Assembly: GCF_013348805.1 (NCBI RefSeq)
Contig: NZ_CP054690.1
Coordinates: 5,518,001 to 5,582,000, forward strand
Length of the DNA stretch: 64,000 bases
Source: Rhodococcus sp. W8901
GTDB lineage: Bacteria; Actinomycetota; Actinomycetes; Mycobacteriales; Mycobacteriaceae
Reading direction: 5' to 3'
The translations under genes and the position numbers were made by a program. The notes below the pieces were generated by a model. That model saw nothing but the letters and a program-made list of their open reading frames with translations. It ran no database searches and was not told where the DNA came from. The first letter of the stretch is position 1. Every line of letters begins with the position of its first letter. Shown here in pieces: positions 24,781 to 33,195 of this stretch.

Positions 24781-25186
24781 ACGACTGCCCCGCGGGCCCG
24801 GGACGACGCGCTGGTCTCCACTCACCAGGTTCGGAGACGCCCGAACCGACTGACTTCGTAACGGCTTTCGCGATGTGTCTCAGGAACCCGCCTCATACTC
24901 CTCACGTCCTCTCGACCGCGGAACAGTCCCTCGCTGACCAGAGGAAGCCCGAAGCTATCGATTCCGGCCGCCGGAGGCCGGCTGGCCCGAACCGATCTGC
25001 CGGAACCGGCCCGAAACTCCTGGCCGAAACTGGTTCACCCGAATCCTCGAACCGATTACCTGCCACCGGGCGCTGTCCTGTTTGACGATGGTCTGTCAGG
25101 ACGGTGTGCGACGGTTCAGGACCGGCTGCGGCCCGGGCCGCAAAAGCGCGAGGCGCATCGGCTGGTGCCTGGGCCGTGGTCATCGT
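24781..25186. other. Intergenic with hairpins and repeat D
   Basis: CCGGCCGCCGGAGGCCGG hairpin near 24965 could end transcription of the secreted-protein gene. Palindromic repeat D is at 25073-25102. No gene is supported. Confidence 0.4.
25073..25102. repeat. Palindromic repeat, site D
   Basis: CTGTCCTGTTTGACGATGGT followed by CTGTCAGGAC; outer arms GTCCTG/CAGGAC pair. Confidence 0.7.
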
Positions 25187-27343
25187 TCAGTCCTCGCCTG
25201 GGCCGACTACCCGCAGCCCCTCGGGTGGCACCTCCCGGACGATGAACTTGTCGTCGATGTCGGTCACGATGGCCACATAGAACACTGGCCGGCCGTCGAT
25301 TTGAACGTGGCATCCGATGTTGAAGCCCAGGAGTCGGGGGATCCGCTGGAGGACTGGTTCGCCGCCCACGATGTCGCCGTCGGGGTGCAGCCGTGCAGCC
25401 TCGGCCAGAATGGCTCGCTGCACGACGTCTCGGTCGATCAGGTCGTCGTCATCGGTCAGCATCGAGAACGATACCGGTTCAGTGCATACGAACGGCACCT
25501 CGAGCTTCATCGGTTGCGACACTCCGTCCTGTGGTGCGGGAGGGACGTAGGGTGCGAACGTGATGCGGTACGCCGCGATCGGCCGATGGGAGCCACGGTC
25601 GATGACGAACGTCCAGTAGCCGTTGTGTGTCGGCACGGTACCGCGCAGCGCTGGTCCCCCGCTCGAGGTCGCGCCCAGGAACTCGTCGTAGCCGAGAAGT
25701 TCAGCGTGCGTTCCATGTTCGGCGTCGCGGGTGTGAGCATGAACCTCGGCCAGTTCGACTTCGAACAGAGACACCGGGTAGCGATACTTCCACCCGGCGA
25801 TCTGGGCGTGGAACTCCCTGAGGGCGTCAGTATCCAGATCGTCTGCGATCCAGTGCGCGATCTCGCGTGTGGTCACTTCCTCGATGGGACGGACGGGTTC
25901 CGGGAATCCACGAAACACTCCGTCCTCGTCGACGCTGTCCGCGAACGATTCGAAGTCCATGTTCGCGATCGACAGGTTGTTCTCCACGCCACACATCTCC
26001 GAGGGAATGACGCGGAAGGTTCTTCCACGAGGCCGTTCCGGTTCGTCGGGCCCGGTGTAGACGGCGACGATGGGCATCTCGGGGTTCTTCACCGTCTCGG
26101 CGTCGACGAGAAACACGTAGTAGGGCGGCGGTTCGCCGATTGCCTCGAGAAGTCCGTCGACGGTCAACCCGTCGTACTCCGGATTGTCGACGCAGGTGAG
26201 GTAGGCGGCGAATTCGGTGTCGCCTTCCTGCGGTACCGGAGCCATGGCTGCTACGGCAATGTCCCGCCAGGCGGCGTCGTCGCTGAAATCTGTACGGATG
26301 AGCAGTGACTCGTCCTCGAGATGGTCGGCAAGGACTCGTCCCGTTCCGAGAGTGGCGAGCACCTCCGCTTCGCGGCGATCGTGCTCCTCGATGGCTAGTT
26401 CGGCCGTGATATCAGCGGGATCGCGATCAGGTGGGTCGACTGGAACGATCGAGTCCACGATCCGAACACAGTCGTCCCGGTTGATCTCCTGGTAGCTGCG
26501 GATTTCGTATGTCCAGTCACCGATGGACTGGCGGTAGCGTTCCGGTGTCGAATCGTTCGGCCACTCGGCTTTCGGTTCGCCGATCGCTGTCACCCATCGG
26601 CGCAGTGTGAACTGTGGCGTATACCCGCTGATCGACAGACTCAGTTCGCCGGCGCGAGCATCGCCGGATTGAGGCTGCACGTTTGTCGTCATCGGCAGCC
26701 ACGTCGGAAGCGCCTGAGGAATCCCGGCCAGAACGCGCTGACGTTCCTCGTGCTCGCGGTGGAATTTCGCGATGTCGTCCTCGGCCGGGCGTGACGGGCC
26801 TGTCCATGTGAACAACGTGGGCTCGAATGCGTCGTCCAGGCTGGGGTTTTCGAGCTCCATCCAGTCCTCGCCCTGCTGCCACCGCACTGCGATACCGAGT
26901 TCCGCGTCGAACACGTAGGTGACCGTTTCGTTCGCATGCTGGTCGAGGGCGCTCACCTCCCAACCGTCGCGGCCACGAACGCGGACTGCTCTGGGTGCAC
27001 TCGGTCCGACGAATCGTTGGTCGTCGAACCCGCGAGTTGTCTTGGCAGGAAACACGCCGTAGGCGCGTAGAAGAAGGGACGGCGAGCCAGTACCCATGGT
27101 TGCGTAGATGGTGTTGGGGGACTTGACGGCGTGGACCATAGTGCCGTCCTCATCGCGCGACCATCTGTCGGTGGTGTTCTCGATGAAAGTGGGCTCACCG
27201 GAGTCGTTCTCGTAGCGCCAAGCCTCCTCAGGCGCGTGCCACACGCGTTCCCGAGATCCGTCTGGCCGGTGGACAGTTCCGCGAGCGGTCCGTCCCATCG
27301 TGCCGTAGTTCGAGCCTCGGACCTGTTCCCACGTCGGCGTCAT
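25187..27343 (-). CDS. Large multidomain protein with DUF6924-like domain, 718 aa
   Basis: No signal peptide or membrane helix. Residues 1-300 form a beta-rich region with MTPTWEQVRGSNYGTMGRTARGTVHRPDGSRERVW, resembling actinobacterial RseB/LolA-like sensor domains. Residues ~345-490 read LLIRTDFSDDAAWRDIAVAAM..., FAAYLTCVDNPEYDGLTVDGLLEAIG, FRVIPSEMCGVENNLSIANMDFESFADSVDEDGVFRGFP, which fits DUF6924. A third unassigned domain of about 220 residues follows. Probably a fusion of immunity-type modules. Acidic throughout. Confidence 0.6.
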   Translation of the reverse strand: MTPTWEQVRGSNYGTMGRTARGTVHRPDGSRERVWHAPEEAWRYENDSGEPTFIENTTDRWSRDEDGTMVHAVKSPNTIYATMGTGSPSLLLRAYGVFPAKTTRGFDDQRFVGPSAPRAVRVRGRDGWEVSALDQHANETVTYVFDAELGIAVRWQQGEDWMELENPSLDDAFEPTLFTWTGPSRPAEDDIAKFHREHEERQRVLAGIPQALPTWLPMTTNVQPQSGDARAGELSLSISGYTPQFTLRRWVTAIGEPKAEWPNDSTPERYRQSIGDWTYEIRSYQEINRDDCVRIVDSIVPVDPPDRDPADITAELAIEEHDRREAEVLATLGTGRVLADHLEDESLLIRTDFSDDAAWRDIAVAAMAPVPQEGDTEFAAYLTCVDNPEYDGLTVDGLLEAIGEPPPYYVFLVDAETVKNPEMPIVAVYTGPDEPERPRGRTFRVIPSEMCGVENNLSIANMDFESFADSVDEDGVFRGFPEPVRPIEEVTTREIAHWIADDLDTDALREFHAQIAGWKYRYPVSLFEVELAEVHAHTRDAEHGTHAELLGYDEFLGATSSGGPALRGTVPTHNGYWTFVIDRGSHRPIAAYRITFAPYVPPAPQDGVSQPMKLEVPFVCTEPVSFSMLTDDDDLIDRDVVQRAILAEAARLHPDGDIVGGEPVLQRIPRLLGFNIGCHVQIDGRPVFYVAIVTDIDDKFIVREVPPEGLRVVGPGED

Positions 27344-27894
27344 GATCGGAACGTACCCGACGGTATTCTTCGTCGTTTATTGGTGTCCGTACTGCACGCT
27401 ACAGGGCGACCTTCGAGCTACAGGAGCGATGATCTGCCGCACCTTCGGTCCGAGGAGCACGCTGCCCGCATCCGCTCGCTGGGACTCCCGGAGGTGGTCG
27501 TGCGCATCGCCCTCGAGGGGGGGCGAGACCGTGCACCCGGTTCTGCAGAACATGGCCGACTCTGTTTGGGCGCCAGCCTGGTCGATCGTCGAGCGGCACC
27601 CCTAACTCGTGCCGTTGTGGAGCAGGGGCACCAACGCGGTGCTCGCCGCGACCGACGGCACCGTGCACTGGTGGAGCGCTCACGTCTGCGCCTACCCTCG
27701 AGGCCCGTCGCCGCGGCTCGGGCACCGCACTCACGTCTGTCGTGAGTGCGGGCGCCGTCACCTACGCGCCGCCGTACACCGGACCGGCGCCGCAGCGAGA
27801 CCGGTGGGCGGGCGGCTTCTCGAATCGGCCGCCACAAAGCGGACCGGCCGGTACGGTCATGCGGCATTGCTCCTCCACAGACAGGACATCTTGT
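27344..27894. other. Degenerate gene remnant and protease upstream region
   Basis: At about 27420-27680 (plus strand) phrases such as NMADSVWAPAWSIVERHP and LWSRGTNAVLAATDGTVHWWSA appear in two different frames around a stop at 27603, which suggests one frameshifted gene. The rest, 27690-27890, is the likely promoter region of the secreted protease. Confidence 0.4.
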
Positions 27895-28986
27895 ATGAAG
27901 CGCACCACCCGACTACTCGCGGGAGCGTTCGCCGCCCTGGCCATGACCGTGGGGCTCACAGCCACGACGACCAACACCGCCGCGGCGGTCGGCACAGACG
28001 CAAGTCCACGGGATTACCAGCCGTACGATCCGGCCACAGTCAGCTCGGTCCCCATCGCGTATCCCGGCATGTTCATCGATTTCACCGGCGACATGAGTCC
28101 CAAATCTGCCACAGATACCGCGTTGAAATACTGGGGTAAGTACTGCACGCTCGGCGTCGTCGGAACCGATTCGGCAGGCCGAAAGATCGGAATCACCGCA
28201 GGTCACTGCAACGAAGCGCAACTGGTGCCGGACCCCGCGAATCCTGGACAGCTCAAAAAGCCCGGACTAGACGCGAACCTGGAACCGTGCACCACCAGCC
28301 AGGCGGCCTGCACCTATCCGGACTACCCCAAATACCCCGGTGTCAAACCCGGCACATCCGTTACGAACAACGATCACCCCGTTTACGACTTCAACGCCGT
28401 CAAGTATGCGCAGAAGAACAATAAGCCACAGGTGAACCCCATCGGATGGGTCCGTTGGGTAGATGCGAATGGTCTCCTGCCGGACGGCGAGCAGAACCTG
28501 GAGACAACCACCGACTACATGGTCATCGAGTTCGCCCCCGAGGTCCAGCTGTCGAGTCAGGTGAGGGACAAGGACGGCAATGCCGCTCGCCAGTCAGGCG
28601 GGGGTCTCTTCAAGGTCAATTCGATCTACAGCGGTGCCGGCGGGGCTCCTGCCCTGCCTCCGATTGCCATCGGGCTCAATACTTCCACCTGGATCGAAAA
28701 CTACGGCGCACGCTCTGACCGCACCCCCGACATCTTCTCGGTCGGGGTTAATCGAGGGGCGGTAGGCGCGGTCAACAACGGCATCATCCGTTCCTACGCC
28801 GCCAATAAGAACGGCGATTCCGGCGGGCCTGTTGTTATGAACGGCACCGGCAAGTGGGTCGGAATCACATTCAGTGCGGTTCCCGGACTTGTGTCGCCGT
28901 ACAGCTCCACGTCCGCCAAGAACATCCTCGACAACCTGAACTCGCGCAACGACGTCGGCAGCGGCTTCGTCATCACCAACAACTGA
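27895..28986 (+). CDS. Secreted chymotrypsin-type (S1) serine protease
   Basis: Encodes 363 residues from ATG 27895. Signal peptide: MKRTTRLLAGAFAALAMTVG up to about TAAAVG. Catalytic His is in GITAGHC, the Asp probably in TTDYMVIEF and the Ser in NKNGDSGGPVVMNG. Cys pairs (YCTLG/GHC and CTTSQAAC) may form disulfides. The C-terminus VGSGFVITNN matches those of two remnants at 23.4 and 24.1 kb. It probably works outside the cell. Confidence 0.85.
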   Translation: MKRTTRLLAGAFAALAMTVGLTATTTNTAAAVGTDASPRDYQPYDPATVSSVPIAYPGMFIDFTGDMSPKSATDTALKYWGKYCTLGVVGTDSAGRKIGITAGHCNEAQLVPDPANPGQLKKPGLDANLEPCTTSQAACTYPDYPKYPGVKPGTSVTNNDHPVYDFNAVKYAQKNNKPQVNPIGWVRWVDANGLLPDGEQNLETTTDYMVIEFAPEVQLSSQVRDKDGNAARQSGGGLFKVNSIYSGAGGAPALPPIAIGLNTSTWIENYGARSDRTPDIFSVGVNRGAVGAVNNGIIRSYAANKNGDSGGPVVMNGTGKWVGITFSAVPGLVSPYSSTSAKNILDNLNSRNDVGSGFVITNN

Positions 28987-29587
28987 CATCTAGTGTCGCC
29001 ATGAGCCCCGCAGGACCGCGTCCGGGCCTGCGGGGCTCGTCGCTGTAGCGGCGGCGAGCTGACGACTGTGATGTTCGCGGTCGTCGTCGAGCCGGGCGAG
29101 CCTGGATGGGTCTCGCCGGTTCGGGCACCTCAACGAGGCCCTGCCACTTCGGCCTTCTTCGATATCCGTGCAGCCACAACAGATTGAGTCGTTCGACCTT
29201 CCCAAGACCCGTGAAGATCTCGTATCGCCATTCGACAGCCGCACACGCCGAGCGGGTCTTGTCCGCCTGCAAGGTGAACTTTTCATCCAGCCGCCGCGGA
29301 TTCCGCACACCCCATAGGGTTACGGCGCCATCAGCATCGGTAGACAACAGGTCCGGCACGTGACGGAACTTGCGCGGCTCCGTCCAGCGCAGCTCAACCG
29401 GTTGCGCAACCAGCCAGGTGATCGAAGACAGCCGATCGAGTCTGCGCAGCAAATCGTGCTCAAGCCCGGACTCGAGCGCGAGGTGCCCACCCGTGGTGGT
29501 CGAGAAAGCGGTCGAAGGCAGCGATTCGGTAGATCGGCTCGCTAAAGTAGCGTCGCGTTTCGCTAATCTTCGCTGCAGGTCGACAAC
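28973..29587 (-). pseudogene. TnsA-like transposase endonuclease, probably degraded
   Basis: The frame contains LALESGLEHDLLRRLDRL (catalytic Glu region), WLVAQPVELRWTEPRKFRHVPDLLSTDADGAV (catalytic Asp region) and RSACAAVEWRYEIFTGL, the pattern of actinobacterial TnsA-like heteromeric transposase subunits. The usual D-V-K motif is replaced by LWGVRNP, so the catalytic Lys is missing. No good start is found and the C-terminal part runs through the protease terminator. The N-terminal DNA (TTTCGCTAATCTTCGCTGCA) recurs at 22.95 kb. Confidence 0.6.
29003..29039. terminator. Terminator after the protease
   Basis: GAGCCCCGCAG ... CTGCGGGGCTC, an 11-bp stem with a GC-rich loop, 17 nt after the protease stop. 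Confidence 0.75.
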
Positions 29588-29859
29588 AGACAGAAGAGGC
29601 TCCGTCGGGGAGTACGCCGCAGCCCGCGCAGACGTAGTGCTCGTCAAGGCCTCCCGCGGGGCCCGCCTTGACGAGGTCGCCGCCGCGCTCACATAACTCG
29701 TGAGCGCGAGCTTCTTCAGGCTACGGCGCCGGCGCGGACATCTTGCCGCTGTTTCGTTCCGCGTATGCCGCTTCCGAACGCAACCCCACGGGCGGCATAT
29801 CGTCCGCATATCGAAAATTGCATACGCGCTGGCAACACCGCGTTGTCTTGACTTTCGGC
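29588..29859. other. vanH upstream region
   Basis: No gene supported. It includes the candidate VanR-controlled promoter box at 29805-29838. Tandem ATATCG hexamers (29798 and 29808) precede it. Confidence 0.5.
29805..29838 (+). promoter_or_regulatory. Candidate VanR-controlled promoter box, vanH copy
   Basis: 26 of 34 positions match the box at 36097-36130, with the shared 3' part GCTGGCAACA identical and a shared A-rich middle (TATC.AAAAT). Each box lies in the same orientation just upstream of a gene on the plus strand. Confidence 0.55.
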
Positions 29860-30912
29860 ATGTCCTACAGAGACCTGGGTTTGATCGACAGCGAAGTGAT
29901 CGCGGAGCGACGCGTCCGAGCGCTCGACGATTCGTCACCCTCGGCCGTCCCGACCACTGGGGTCAGAGTTTTCGGATGCGGTCACGACGAAGCCGTTTTG
30001 TTCCGCGAGATGGGAACCCGCCTCGGGATAACGCCAAGCATCACCGAGGAAGCGATCAGTGAAACCAACGCTGAACTGGCGCGTGGCAACCGATGCATCA
30101 GCGTGAGCCACAAGACGCAGATCGACAATTCCACGCTGCTGGCGCTGAGCCGAGTCGGAGTGGAGTACATCTCCACCAGAAGCGTCGGGTACAACCACAT
30201 CGACGTGGAATTCGCGGCGAGCATCGGCATCTCGGTCGGCAACGTCGACTACTCGCCCGACAGCGTGGGCGACTACACACTGATGTTGATGCTGATGACC
30301 GTACGCCACGCGAAATCAATTGTCCGCCGCGCCGATACGCATGATTACCGGCTGAATGACACGCGCGGCAGGGAGCTGCGCGACTTGACCGTCGGGGTGA
30401 TCGGAACAGGGCGCATCGGCACAGCAGTCATCGACCGGCTGCAGGGATTTGGCTGCCGCGTGCTGGCACATGACAGCGGGCCTCACGCCTCCGCCGACTA
30501 CGTTCCGCTCGATGAACTGCTGCGGCAGAGCGACATTGTCACGCTCCACACTCCACTCACCGCGGACACACACCATCTCCTCGATCGCCAACGCATCGAC
30601 CAGATGAAGCACGGCGCGTACATCGTCAACACGGGTCGCGGACCGCTGCTCGATACCGAGGCCCTCCTCTCCGCATTGGAGAGCGGCCGGTTGGGCGGCG
30701 CGGCGCTCGATGTCGTCGAAGGAGAGGAAGGGATCTTCTACGCCGACTGCAGGAACAGGCTCATCGAGAACAAGGCCCTGGTGCGGCTACAGCGCCTGCC
30801 GAATGTGCTGATCAGTCCGCACTCCGCCTACTACACAGACCACGCCCTGAACGACACCGTCGAAAACAGCCTCGTCAACTGCCTGAACTTTGAAAGTGGG
30901 AGAACAGCATGA
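29860..30912 (+). CDS. vanH: D-lactate dehydrogenase VanH (pyruvate to D-lactate)
   Basis: About 350 residues from ATG 29860; homology to VanH begins around VRVFGCGHDEAVLFREMG, and GTG 29899 is an alternative start. NAD-binding loop GVIGTGRIGTAV, catalytic Arg in VNTGRGPLLDTEAL, Glu in VVEGEEG and His in ISPHSAYYT are all present. It makes D-lactate for the ligase encoded by the next gene. Stop and next start share ATGA (4-nt overlap). Confidence 0.92.
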   Translation: MSYRDLGLIDSEVIAERRVRALDDSSPSAVPTTGVRVFGCGHDEAVLFREMGTRLGITPSITEEAISETNAELARGNRCISVSHKTQIDNSTLLALSRVGVEYISTRSVGYNHIDVEFAASIGISVGNVDYSPDSVGDYTLMLMLMTVRHAKSIVRRADTHDYRLNDTRGRELRDLTVGVIGTGRIGTAVIDRLQGFGCRVLAHDSGPHASADYVPLDELLRQSDIVTLHTPLTADTHHLLDRQRIDQMKHGAYIVNTGRGPLLDTEALLSALESGRLGGAALDVVEGEEGIFYADCRNRLIENKALVRLQRLPNVLISPHSAYYTDHALNDTVENSLVNCLNFESGRTA

Positions 30913-31949
30913 GCAGATTGAAGGTCGGGGTCATCTTCGGAGGGGCTTCCGAAGAACATCCCGTCTCCATCAAGTCGGCGCGAGAGGTGGCAAGAAGTCT
31001 CGACACGGAGAAGTACGAACCGTTCTGGATCGGCATCACGACCGGCGGCGAGTGGAAGCTCTGTGACGGCCCCGACGCGGATTGGGAGAATCGCAGCGCC
31101 CGTCCCGCCGTGCTGTCACCCGATCGAAGTGTGCACGGCCTGCTGGTCATGGAGCAGGGGGGCTACGAAACCGTGCGCCTCGACCTCGTCTTCCCCGTAC
31201 TTCACGGCAAGCTCGGCGAAGACGGCGCGATCCAAGGCCTGTTGGAGCTCGCCGGCATCCCCTACGTCGGCTGCGACATCCAGGGCTCGGCTGTGTGCAT
31301 GGACAAGGCCCTGGCCTACATCGTGGCCAAGAGCGCGGGAATCGCCACGCCGAGCTTTTGGGTTGTCGCGGAGAACGAGAAGGTCGACGCCGATCACCTT
31401 CGCTATCCGGTCTTCGTGAAGCCGGCCCGTTCGGGTTCATCTTTCGGCGTCAGCAAGGTCACCCGAGAAGACGAGCTGCCGAACGCGCTGAGCGCGGCGC
31501 GACAGTACGACTCGAAGGTCCTGATCGAAGAAGCCGTGGCCGGCAGCGAGATCGGCTGCGCGGTCATGGGTGAACTATTCGGCCTGATCACTGGGGAGGT
31601 GGACCGCGTCGACCTCTCGCACGGATTCTTCAGGATCCACCAGGAGGACTCACCCGAAACCGGATCGGAGAACTCGACGTTCATCGTTCCCGCCGACATC
31701 TCCGACGAATCGCGCCGGCTCGTCCAAGAGACCGCCAAGGCCATCTACCGCACCCTGGGCTGCAAGGGACTTGCCCGCGTTGACATGTTCCTCACCGACG
31801 ACGGACGGGTGGTCCTCAACGAGGTCAACACCATGCCCGGCATGACGTCGTACAGCCGGTACCCGCGGATGATGGCCGCCGCGGGACTGCCGATCTCCGA
31901 CATGATCGACCGGCTCATCTCGATGACAATGCACGGGAAGAAGCGATGA
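30909..31949 (+). CDS. vanO: D-alanine--D-lactate ligase (VanA-type, VanO-like)
   Basis: Encodes 346 residues. Begins LKVGVIFGGASEEHPVSIKSA, the ligase signature. The omega-loop region HGFFRIHQEDSPETGSENSTF follows the VanA subfamily (D-Ala:D-Lac) and not the housekeeping Ddl pattern. It ends with RVDMFLTDDGRVVLNEVNTMPGMTSYSRYP (Mg-ATP site). It makes D-Ala-D-Lac for cell-wall precursors with low vancomycin affinity. The symbol is given because the gene order and host type recall the R. equi vanO operon from memory; vanA-type is the safe reading. Overlaps both neighbours by 4 nt. Confidence 0.88.
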   Translation: MSRLKVGVIFGGASEEHPVSIKSAREVARSLDTEKYEPFWIGITTGGEWKLCDGPDADWENRSARPAVLSPDRSVHGLLVMEQGGYETVRLDLVFPVLHGKLGEDGAIQGLLELAGIPYVGCDIQGSAVCMDKALAYIVAKSAGIATPSFWVVAENEKVDADHLRYPVFVKPARSGSSFGVSKVTREDELPNALSAARQYDSKVLIEEAVAGSEIGCAVMGELFGLITGEVDRVDLSHGFFRIHQEDSPETGSENSTFIVPADISDESRRLVQETAKAIYRTLGCKGLARVDMFLTDDGRVVLNEVNTMPGMTSYSRYPRMMAAAGLPISDMIDRLISMTMHGKKR

Positions 31950-32554
31950 ACGACGACTTCGTCTACGTCGACGACTGGGTGCCCGGAGTCCGCTGGGATG
32001 CCAAGTACGCCACGTGGGACAACTTCACCGGCAAACCGGTAGACGGCTACCTCGCGAATCGAATCGTCGGCACCCGGGCTTTGTGCGCGGCCCTCGAGCA
32101 AGCACGCGAGAAGGCAGCTTCCCTCGGCTTCGGATTGCTTCTCTGGGACGGCTACCGTCCTCGACGCGCCGTCGACAGCTTCCTACGCTGGTCAGAACAG
32201 CCGGAGGATGGCCAGACGAAGCAGCGACACTATCCCAATATCGACAGACCCGAGATGCTCGAAAAGGGATACGTGGCAACCCAGTCGGGCCACAGTAGGG
32301 GCGGCGCCGTTGACCTGACGCTCTATCACCTTGCGACCGGTGAACTTGCTCCTATGGGTGGCGACCACGACCTCATGGACCCGATCTCACATCATCGAGC
32401 GCGAGGAATCAAGCCAATCGAGTCCAAGAATCGTGAGCTTCTTCGTTCCATCATGGAGGACTGCGGATTTGATCGGTACGACTGCGAGTGGTGGCACTAC
32501 ACGCTGAAACGCGAACCATATCCAGATGTCTACTTCGACTTTCCGATCACGTGA
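31946..32554 (+). CDS. vanX: D-Ala-D-Ala dipeptidase VanX
   Basis: Encodes 202 residues, the normal VanX size. Zinc ligands are in TQSGHSRGGAVDLTLY (His, Asp) and EWWHYTL (His with catalytic Glu). The transition-state Arg is in LLWDGYRPRRAV. It removes D-Ala-D-Ala so that only the D-Lac precursor is used. Starts within the end of the ligase gene (ATGA overlap). Confidence 0.95.
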   Translation: MNDDFVYVDDWVPGVRWDAKYATWDNFTGKPVDGYLANRIVGTRALCAALEQAREKAASLGFGLLLWDGYRPRRAVDSFLRWSEQPEDGQTKQRHYPNIDRPEMLEKGYVATQSGHSRGGAVDLTLYHLATGELAPMGGDHDLMDPISHHRARGIKPIESKNRELLRSIMEDCGFDRYDCEWWHYTLKREPYPDVYFDFPIT

Positions 32555-33195
32555 TGGGTCTCCATTGTGTCTCGCAGTGGGGGCGTTTGGCGAACAACGA
32601 CGAGGTCGTGATGCGGCGCACCGGCCCATCGGGGCTGGAGGTCTTCTTGCGACACACCGATCCATCGAAACTGTACGACTGGGCCTCCGACGGATACCCC
32701 TCGAGCGAGGAGTACCTGTTCTGGTCCCGCAAGGTCTGCGGCTTGGCGTGTCTCCAGTCGCTGCTCCACGGCTGGACTGACGTCCGACTGTCGATGGGCG
32801 AACTCCTTGCGCTGGCCGTCGAGTGGGGTTGCTATGTGGTGGAGCCTTCGGGCAAGGTCCACGGCCTGCTCTACAGGCCATTCATGGCGTGGGTCAGCAC
32901 ACAATTCGGATTCGACTGCCAACTGGTCGAGCACACCCCGATTCAGGTATCGGCCCGAGAGCTGCGGCCCGGGCAGGTCATGATCGCTTCGGTATCACCC
33001 GAGATTCGCGATCCCAACACCTACGAGCCGCGACGAGGAGGCCATCTTGTGCTGATCTATGCAGTCGATGATGGAGTGGTGCGGTTTCATAACCCGTCGG
33101 GCTACTCCCACAATTCAGACTCTGCATCGCTGCCCATGCATGTGTTCGAGCGGTTTCATGCCAACCGAGGAATCTTGGTCAGAGGGGCATCGTGA
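32551..33195 (+). CDS. C39-like cysteine peptidase in the van operon
   Basis: Encodes 214 residues from GTG 32551, which overlaps the vanX stop by 4 nt (GTGA). KVCGLACLQSLL gives the nucleophile Cys, and GGHLVLIYAVDDGVVRFHNPSG gives the His and Asp/Asn of a papain-like C39 fold. There is no signal peptide. It lies between vanX and the MurG-like gene, so it probably acts on peptidoglycan precursors or on a protein of the resistance machinery; the substrate is unknown. Confidence 0.65.
   Translation: MMGLHCVSQWGRLANNDEVVMRRTGPSGLEVFLRHTDPSKLYDWASDGYPSSEEYLFWSRKVCGLACLQSLLHGWTDVRLSMGELLALAVEWGCYVVEPSGKVHGLLYRPFMAWVSTQFGFDCQLVEHTPIQVSARELRPGQVMIASVSPEIRDPNTYEPRRGGHLVLIYAVDDGVVRFHNPSGYSHNSDSASLPMHVFERFHANRGILVRGAS

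Noticed and set aside
32551-33195. C39-like gene as a bacteriocin export protease
   Set aside because: No ABC transporter, no double-glycine peptide and it is coupled to the van operon.
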